Below are positions 7,480 to 10,815 of a stretch of DNA of 10,815 nt, in pieces. Origin of the DNA: Spirochaetales bacterium (lineage in GTDB: Bacteria > Spirochaetota > Spirochaetia > DSM-27196 > PWMO01). The position numbers and the translations under genes are program-made. Numbering within the stretch: the stretch's first letter is position 1; each line of letters begins with the position of its first letter. The notes under the pieces are model-generated. The model worked only from the letters and a program-made list of their open reading frames with translations, was not told the DNA's origin and did not search any database. The stretch covers positions 1-10,815 of the forward strand of contig SKLB01000179.1 of the NCBI GenBank assembly GCA_007123465.1. The letters are read 5' to 3'.

Positions 7480-7502
7480 TGATATAGTTTTGTGTCATAT
7501 CA
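7480..7502. repeat. Inverted repeat TGATAT-N11-ATATCA
   Basis: Perfect 6-bp arms at 7480-7485 and 7497-7502, with centres 17 bp apart. It lies 36 bp upstream of the proV -35 box. Position and symmetry suit an activator or repressor site, but a 6-bp dyad in AT-rich DNA can occur by chance. Confidence 0.3.
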
Positions 7503-7537
7503 GAGCTTATGTCACCGGGGTTGTCGCAGCCAATGGA

Positions 7538-7566
7538 TGGACAGATACGTGAATATTCGATATAAT
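7538..7566 (+). promoter_or_regulatory. Sigma-70-type promoter for proVWX
   Basis: TGGACA at 7538-7543 (one mismatch to the consensus TTGACA), a 17-bp spacer, and a perfect TATAAT at 7561-7566. Transcription should begin near 7573, giving a leader of roughly 124 nt before proV ATG 7697. The spacer contains the palindrome GAATATTC (7551-7558). This is the best promoter match seen in the region. Confidence 0.75.
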
Positions 7567-7571
7567 TCTAT

Positions 7572-7591
7572 GGAAAAGTGTTGACTATTCC
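7572..7591. promoter_or_regulatory. Dyad at the predicted proV transcription start, candidate operator
   Basis: GGAAAAGT and ACTATTCC are 8-bp arms with one mismatch around GTTG. The dyad begins 5 nt after the -10 box, so it overlaps the predicted start site and could be a repressor operator or the first hairpin of the mRNA. The AGT-GT core followed by ACTAT recalls the EctR1 site described for a methylotroph (half-sites ending AGT and starting ACTA around GT). That comparison is from memory. Confidence 0.45.
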
Positions 7592-7649
7592 CTCCAGCAA
7601 AGGTAGCCTAACAAGGAAATGGATTGAATTGTCAATGTGGCGGAGCCGG

Positions 7650-7666
7650 CAGGGGGTATTCCCCTG
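7650..7666 (+). other. 5'-leader hairpin upstream of proV
   Basis: CAGGGG (7650-7655) and CCCCTG (7661-7666) form a perfect 6-bp stem with a GTATT loop, ending 22 nt before the GGAG ribosome site (7689-7692). A smaller hairpin, ATTGA/TCAAT around ATTG, lies at 7623-7636. No uridine run follows, so neither is a terminator. They may affect mRNA stability or translation. Confidence 0.4.
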
Positions 7667-7696
7667 GTGTACGTTTTGTCGTAGAGCGGGAGCAGC

Positions 7697-8914
7697 ATGG
7701 ACCAGACGCAGGAAAGAAAGGTCAAGATACGGATTGAGAATCTCTATAAGGTGTTCGGCAGAAATCCGCAGCGCGCCGTAGAGATGCTGAAGAACGGCAA
7801 GACCAAAGATGAGATACTCAAGAAGAGTAAGCTGGCGGTTGGTGTTGCCGACGCCAGTTTTGACGTATACGAAGGTGAGACCGTAGTTGTCATGGGACTC
7901 TCCGGCAGCGGCAAGTCAACCCTGATCCGCTGCGTGAATCGCCTGATGGAGCCTACCGCGGGAAGAGTCATAGTAGATGATATCGACGTCACAACACTGG
8001 ACCAGGACGGGCTGCGCAAGCTACGGCGCAAGAAGTTCGGCATGGTTTTCCAGAGTTTTGCGCTCTTTCCGCACAAGACGGTGCTGGAGAACGTTGAGTT
8101 TGGCCTGGAAATACAGGGCGTTGATCCTGAAGAGCGTCGTCCAAAGTGCGAGGAAGCGCTGCAGCAGGTAGGGCTCAAGGGCTGGGGTGAGTATTACCCC
8201 GCCAACCTGTCCGGTGGCATGAAGCAGCGCGTTGGGCTGGCGCGCGCACTGGCGGTGGATCCCGATGTGCTGCTGATGGACGAGGCGTTCAGCGCTCTTG
8301 ACCCGCTGATCAGAACCGACATGCAGGATGAGCTGATCGCGCTGGAAGAGCGGGTGCAGAAGACGATCCTGTTCATCACCCACGACCTCGATGAGGCGCT
8401 CAAAATGGGCGACCGCATCGTGTTGATGAAGGACGGTGCCATCGTTCAGGTTGGCACGCCGGAAGAGATTCTTACCAGGCCCGCTGACGACTACGTTTCC
8501 AAGTTTGTTGAGAACGTTGATATCACCAAGGTGCTGGTGGCTTCTGATGTCATGAAGAAGCCCAGTCCGGTGGCCTTTGTAAAAGACGGGCCGCGCACCG
8601 CGCTGCACAAGATGAAAGAAGCCGGCATGTCGGGCATTTTCGTAGTGCGCGCGAGCAATTGGGAACTGGTGGGGCATCTGACCGCCGAGCGTGCAGCCGA
8701 TGCCGCCAGGCACGGCGACAAGTGGATCGATCACATCACCTCCGCTGATGAGTGCGCCACGGTACCCCTGGATCAGCCGGTACGGTCCATTTTTGCAATG
8801 GTATCCGGTAATCCGGTGGCCGTTGTTGACGAGGCCGGAATCCTCAAAGGAGTGATCGTGCGCGGATCGGTGATCGCGGCACTGTCCGAACGAGGAGAAG
8901 AAGCCAATGTTTGA
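7697..8914 (+). CDS. proV: Glycine betaine/proline-betaine ABC transporter, ATP-binding subunit (ProV/OpuAA type)
   Basis: The cytoplasmic ATPase that powers import of betaine-type osmoprotectants. The product is 405 aa, normal for ProV/OpuAA. The ABC domain covers about residues 9-270, with Walker A GLSGSGKST (67-75), Q-loop VFQSFALFPH, signature LSGGMKQR (171-178), Walker B VLLMDEA (191-197) and H-loop His229. The inserted stretch before Walker A (RNPQRAVEMLKNGKTKDEIL) is characteristic of this subfamily. Residues about 286-400 hold two CBS repeats, the regulatory module that senses ionic strength or nucleotides in related transporters. The start ATG has GGAG 4 nt upstream. The stop overlaps the proW start. 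Control is expected from the divergent MarR-type regulator. Substrate could include choline, carnitine or ectoine; the sequence does not settle this. Confidence 0.96.
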   Translation: MDQTQERKVKIRIENLYKVFGRNPQRAVEMLKNGKTKDEILKKSKLAVGVADASFDVYEGETVVVMGLSGSGKSTLIRCVNRLMEPTAGRVIVDDIDVTTLDQDGLRKLRRKKFGMVFQSFALFPHKTVLENVEFGLEIQGVDPEERRPKCEEALQQVGLKGWGEYYPANLSGGMKQRVGLARALAVDPDVLLMDEAFSALDPLIRTDMQDELIALEERVQKTILFITHDLDEALKMGDRIVLMKDGAIVQVGTPEEILTRPADDYVSKFVENVDITKVLVASDVMKKPSPVAFVKDGPRTALHKMKEAGMSGIFVVRASNWELVGHLTAERAADAARHGDKWIDHITSADECATVPLDQPVRSIFAMVSGNPVAVVDEAGILKGVIVRGSVIAALSERGEEANV

Positions 8915-9758
8915 GATACCAAAAATGCCGTTGGCCGCCTGGGTCGACGGATTGCTCGATTGGCTGACATCAGCAATCGCACCTCTGACGCGCGCTTTTG
9001 CCGGCTTTGTACGCCTGGGTATCGACGGCATCGTCAACGGACTCGGTGCCCTGCCGCCGGTTGTGCTGATGCTGATCATCGGAGCTATTGCGTGGTGGAT
9101 TGCCAGCCGCAAGGTTGCCATTTTTTCGGTGGCGGGCCTGCTGTTCATCTGGAACCTGGGCCTGTGGGGGCCTACGCTGTCTACCATCGCTCTGGTACTG
9201 GTTGCAACGTTCATTTCGATTCTGATCGGGCTGCCGCTGGGGATCCTCTCCGGCCTTTCGCTGCCGTTCAATCGTGCCGTCACGCCGGTGCTGGACCTGA
9301 TGCAGACTATGCCCGCGTTTGTCTACCTGATACCGGCTATTCCATTCTTTGGTCTGGGGCCGGTAGCCGCGGCGTTTGCTACCGTCATTTTCTCGATTCC
9401 GCCGTCGATCCGCCTGACGTCACTGGGAATCCGTCAGATCGACCACGAGATGATCGAGGCGTCGGATGCGTTCGGTACTACAACCATGCAAAAGCTGGTC
9501 AAAGTGCAGCTGCCGCTGGCGCTGCCGACCATCATGGCGGGTATCAACCAGACCATCATGCTTTCGCTGTCGATGGTTGTTATCGCGGCCATGATCGGTG
9601 CCGGCGGGCTCGGTGGCGAAGTTTGGCGCGCGATCCAGCGCCTGCGCGCCGGCCAGGGCGTTGAAGCCGGCCTGGCGATTGTAATCATCGCGATGATTCT
9701 GGACCGCATTACGCAGAATATCACGGTGAAGAAAGGTGAAGGCAAAGCCAAGGAATAA
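8907..9758 (+). CDS. proW: Glycine betaine/proline-betaine ABC transporter, permease subunit (ProW/OpuAB type)
   Basis: Inner-membrane channel subunit, 283 aa, the size of OpuAB-type permeases. An amphipathic N-terminal segment (residues about 1-48) is followed by several hydrophobic helices, including LPPVVLMLIIGAIAWWIA and a long stretch from about residue 70 to 120. The EAA loop that contacts the ATPase is clear: EASDAFGTTTMQKLVKVQLP, in the second half, preceded by the family's LTSLGIRQ. MIGAGGLGGEVWRAIQ follows, typical of ProW. It overlaps proV by 8 nt (ATGTTTGA) and has GAGGAG 9 nt upstream, so translation is coupled. Only one permease gene is present, so the channel is presumably a homodimer. 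Confidence 0.96.
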   Translation: MFEIPKMPLAAWVDGLLDWLTSAIAPLTRAFAGFVRLGIDGIVNGLGALPPVVLMLIIGAIAWWIASRKVAIFSVAGLLFIWNLGLWGPTLSTIALVLVATFISILIGLPLGILSGLSLPFNRAVTPVLDLMQTMPAFVYLIPAIPFFGLGPVAAAFATVIFSIPPSIRLTSLGIRQIDHEMIEASDAFGTTTMQKLVKVQLPLALPTIMAGINQTIMLSLSMVVIAAMIGAGGLGGEVWRAIQRLRAGQGVEAGLAIVIIAMILDRITQNITVKKGEGKAKE

Positions 9759-9763
9759 CGAGG

Positions 9764-9785
9764 CCGAGGCTGCATCGCAGCCCGG
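9764..9785 (+). other. Intercistronic stem-loop between proW and proX
   Basis: GGCTGC (9768-9773) and GCAGCC (9777-9782) pair around a 3-nt ATC loop. CCG and CGG extend the stem outside a single bulged A, giving about 9 GC-rich pairs. No uridine run follows, so it is unlikely to stop transcription fully. Such hairpins between transporter genes often stabilise one mRNA segment; that role here is inferred. Confidence 0.5.
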
Positions 9786-9807
9786 ACTCTGAGGTATAGA
9801 ACAACAT

Positions 9808-9830
9808 TTACGACACGTTCGTAAGGAGGA
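9808..9830 (+). promoter_or_regulatory. Hairpin overlapping the strong ribosome site of proX
   Basis: TTACGA (9808-9813) and TCGTAA (9819-9824) form a perfect 6-bp stem around CACGT. The Shine-Dalgarno AAGGAGGA (9823-9830), almost fully complementary to the 16S tail, begins within the last two stem bases and ends 4 nt before ATG 9835. This is the strongest ribosome site in the window and fits high expression of a binding protein. The hairpin could modulate access to it. Confidence 0.5.
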
Positions 9831-9834
9831 AGTT

Positions 9835-10704
9835 ATGAACAAGAAACTTGTTGGGATTATCGCGGTCATTGTAGTGATCGTTATTATCGCTGTAGTCGTT
9901 ACGCGCGACCCGGCACCGGAAGAGGTAGTTGTAGAAGAGGTCACCCTGCTCTACGTTGAGTGGGCCGGCGAGATTGCGGCAACCTACGTTGCGCAGGAAG
10001 TCCTCGAAGAGATGGGCTACGACGTAGATTCCATCGCGGTAAGCGGAGCGGCGATGTGGCAGGGTATGGCCAGCGGTGACGGCGACGGCATGCTGTCGGC
10101 ATGGCTGCCCGCGACCCACGGCGAGTACCTGGAACAGACGGAAGACGACATCGACGTGCTGAGCCCGATTCTCGAAGGCGCGCGCATCGGTCTGATGGTT
10201 CCGACCTACGTGGAGATTGACACCGTGGCCGAGCTCAACGAACACGCCGACCGCTTTGGTGGCGAGATCATCGGTATCGATCCCGGTGCCGGCCTTATGG
10301 CGGCTACCGAGGAGGCGCTTGACGTCTACAATCTGGACAACATGACGCTGGTTGAAGGCAGCGACGCTGCCATGACCGCGGCACTTGGTGCGGCCATCGA
10401 CAATGAAGAGTGGATTGTGGTAACCGGCTGGACTCCGCACTGGAAGGAAGCGGCCTACGAACTGAAGTATCTCGAAGACCCCGAGCTGGTATTCGGCGAG
10501 GAAGAGTACGTAGCGGCAGTGGCCCGCCAGGGACTGGCGGAGGATATGCCGGAAGTGTACCAGTTCCTCGACAACTTCTACTGGACCCCGGAGCAGCTCG
10601 GTGAAATCCTGATGTGGAACGAGGAACCCGGTGCCGACCCGCAAGAAACAGCTCAGCGATGGGTAGCGGAGAACCGCGACATCGTGGAAGACTGGATTCC
10701 TTAA
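9835..10704 (+). CDS. proX: Glycine betaine/proline-betaine ABC transporter, substrate-binding protein (ProX/OpuAC type), membrane-anchored
   Basis: Extracytoplasmic receptor that delivers betaine-type solutes to ProVW; 289 aa. The OpuAC family fold is indicated by AMWQGMASGDGDGM, SAWLPATH, GIDPGAGL and TGWTPHWKE. Tryptophans at 43, 75, 90, 193, 199 and 203 are available for the aromatic cage that holds quaternary amines; which ones do so is not visible. The N-terminus is MNKK followed by an uninterrupted hydrophobic run (about residues 5-22) with no cysteine. I see no cysteine anywhere in the protein, so it is not a lipoprotein. It is probably held by an uncleaved signal anchor, or the signal is cleaved at a site I cannot place. 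An acidic linker (PEEVVVEEV) follows, and the mature part is rich in Asp/Glu, consistent with a saline exterior. The gene is last in the operon, with its own strong ribosome site. Confidence 0.95.
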   Translation: MNKKLVGIIAVIVVIVIIAVVVTRDPAPEEVVVEEVTLLYVEWAGEIAATYVAQEVLEEMGYDVDSIAVSGAAMWQGMASGDGDGMLSAWLPATHGEYLEQTEDDIDVLSPILEGARIGLMVPTYVEIDTVAELNEHADRFGGEIIGIDPGAGLMAATEEALDVYNLDNMTLVEGSDAAMTAALGAAIDNEEWIVVTGWTPHWKEAAYELKYLEDPELVFGEEEYVAAVARQGLAEDMPEVYQFLDNFYWTPEQLGEILMWNEEPGADPQETAQRWVAENRDIVEDWIP

Positions 10705-10725
10705 TCGAATTCCGGTTTGAACCAG

Positions 10726-10753
10726 AGGCCGCCCGCAGAGGGCGGCCTTTTTT
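10726..10753 (+). terminator. Intrinsic terminator of the proVWX operon
   Basis: AGGCCGCCC (10726-10734) and GGGCGGCCT (10740-10748) form a perfect 9-bp, GC-rich stem around a GCAGA loop, followed directly by a run of Ts (10748-10753). It lies 21 nt after the proX stop codon and is a textbook rho-independent terminator. Confidence 0.93.
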
Positions 10754-10767
10754 CGTCCTGACGTTTC

Positions 10768-10797
10768 TTGACAGCATTGATAACGCTACCTTATGCT
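10768..10797 (+). promoter_or_regulatory. Promoter for a gene beyond the window
   Basis: A perfect -35 TTGACA (10768-10773), an 18-bp spacer, and TATGCT (10792-10797, four of six matches including TAT and the final T). It sits just after the proX terminator and points out of the window on the plus strand. No coding region can be assigned to the remaining bases. Confidence 0.6.
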
Positions 10798-10815
10798 ATG
10801 GGCTTCATCGTGCGG

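Larger units (their letters stand above)
7319..7696. promoter_or_regulatory. Divergent control region between the MarR gene and proVWX
   Basis: A 378-bp non-coding stretch, visibly AT-richer than its flanks, separating two divergent genes. It contains a plus-strand promoter (7538-7566), minus-strand -10-like hexamers for the MarR gene (7352-7357 or 7362-7367, without a good -35), several inverted repeats, and a proV leader of about 120 nt. Dyads seen: TAGAA/TTCTA at 7343-7357, TAGAAC/GTTCTA at 7343-7348 and 7372-7377, ATATG/CATAT at 7394-7405, and TGATAT/ATATCA at 7480-7485 and 7497-7502. I see no protein-coding gene and no recognisable riboswitch here. Osmotic control through this region is inferred from the flanking genes. 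Confidence 0.75.

Noticed and set aside
7573..7696. Known riboswitch (for example a c-di-AMP type) in the proV leader
   Set aside because: Only short simple hairpins are visible; none of the conserved junction sequences of that class could be identified by eye.
8021..9283. Minus-strand open frame opposite proV and proW (420 codons)
   Set aside because: It runs antisense to two unmistakable ABC transporter genes and shows no recognisable domain.

Overview
The window is chromosomal DNA from a GC-rich bacterium (roughly 58-60% GC by eye). It is most likely a free-living spirochaete, probably from a saline habitat. The lineage call is an inference. It rests on an archaeal/eukaryotic-type phenylalanyl-tRNA synthetase, which spirochaetes are known to carry, and on two co-oriented genes of a kind I associate with spirochaetes but cannot check here. 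The saline inference rests on a compatible-solute uptake operon, its regulator, and an acidic solute-binding protein. I see no mobile elements, tRNAs, rRNAs or CRISPR arrays.

Region 1 (1-5691, plus strand) looks like one transcription unit. It holds the 3' part of pheS, then pheT (3-nt gap), an unrecognised 314-aa protein (15-nt gap), and a 698-aa multidomain protein (49-nt gap). The last has an N-terminal cyclic-nucleotide-binding (CRP-like) domain, an unfamiliar middle part, and a C-terminal region with purine-nucleoside-phosphorylase-like motifs. It is the least conventional gene in the window and the best candidate for an undescribed function.

Region 2 (5729-7318, minus strand) converges on region 1. 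In transcription order it holds a MarR-type regulator resembling the EctR/CosR osmoregulators, thrH (phosphoserine phosphatase/homoserine phosphotransferase), and a stand-alone receiver-domain protein.

Region 3 (7319-10753) starts with a 378-bp AT-richer divergent control region. It has a good sigma-70-type promoter, several dyads and a leader of about 120 nt. The glycine betaine/proline-betaine ABC transporter genes proV, proW and proX follow and end at a strong intrinsic terminator. proV and proW overlap by 8 nt. proX is set apart by a 76-nt gap with two hairpins and a near-consensus Shine-Dalgarno site. The divergent EctR/CosR-like gene is the obvious candidate regulator of the transporter. 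After the terminator, a promoter-like sequence points to a further plus-strand gene beyond the window.
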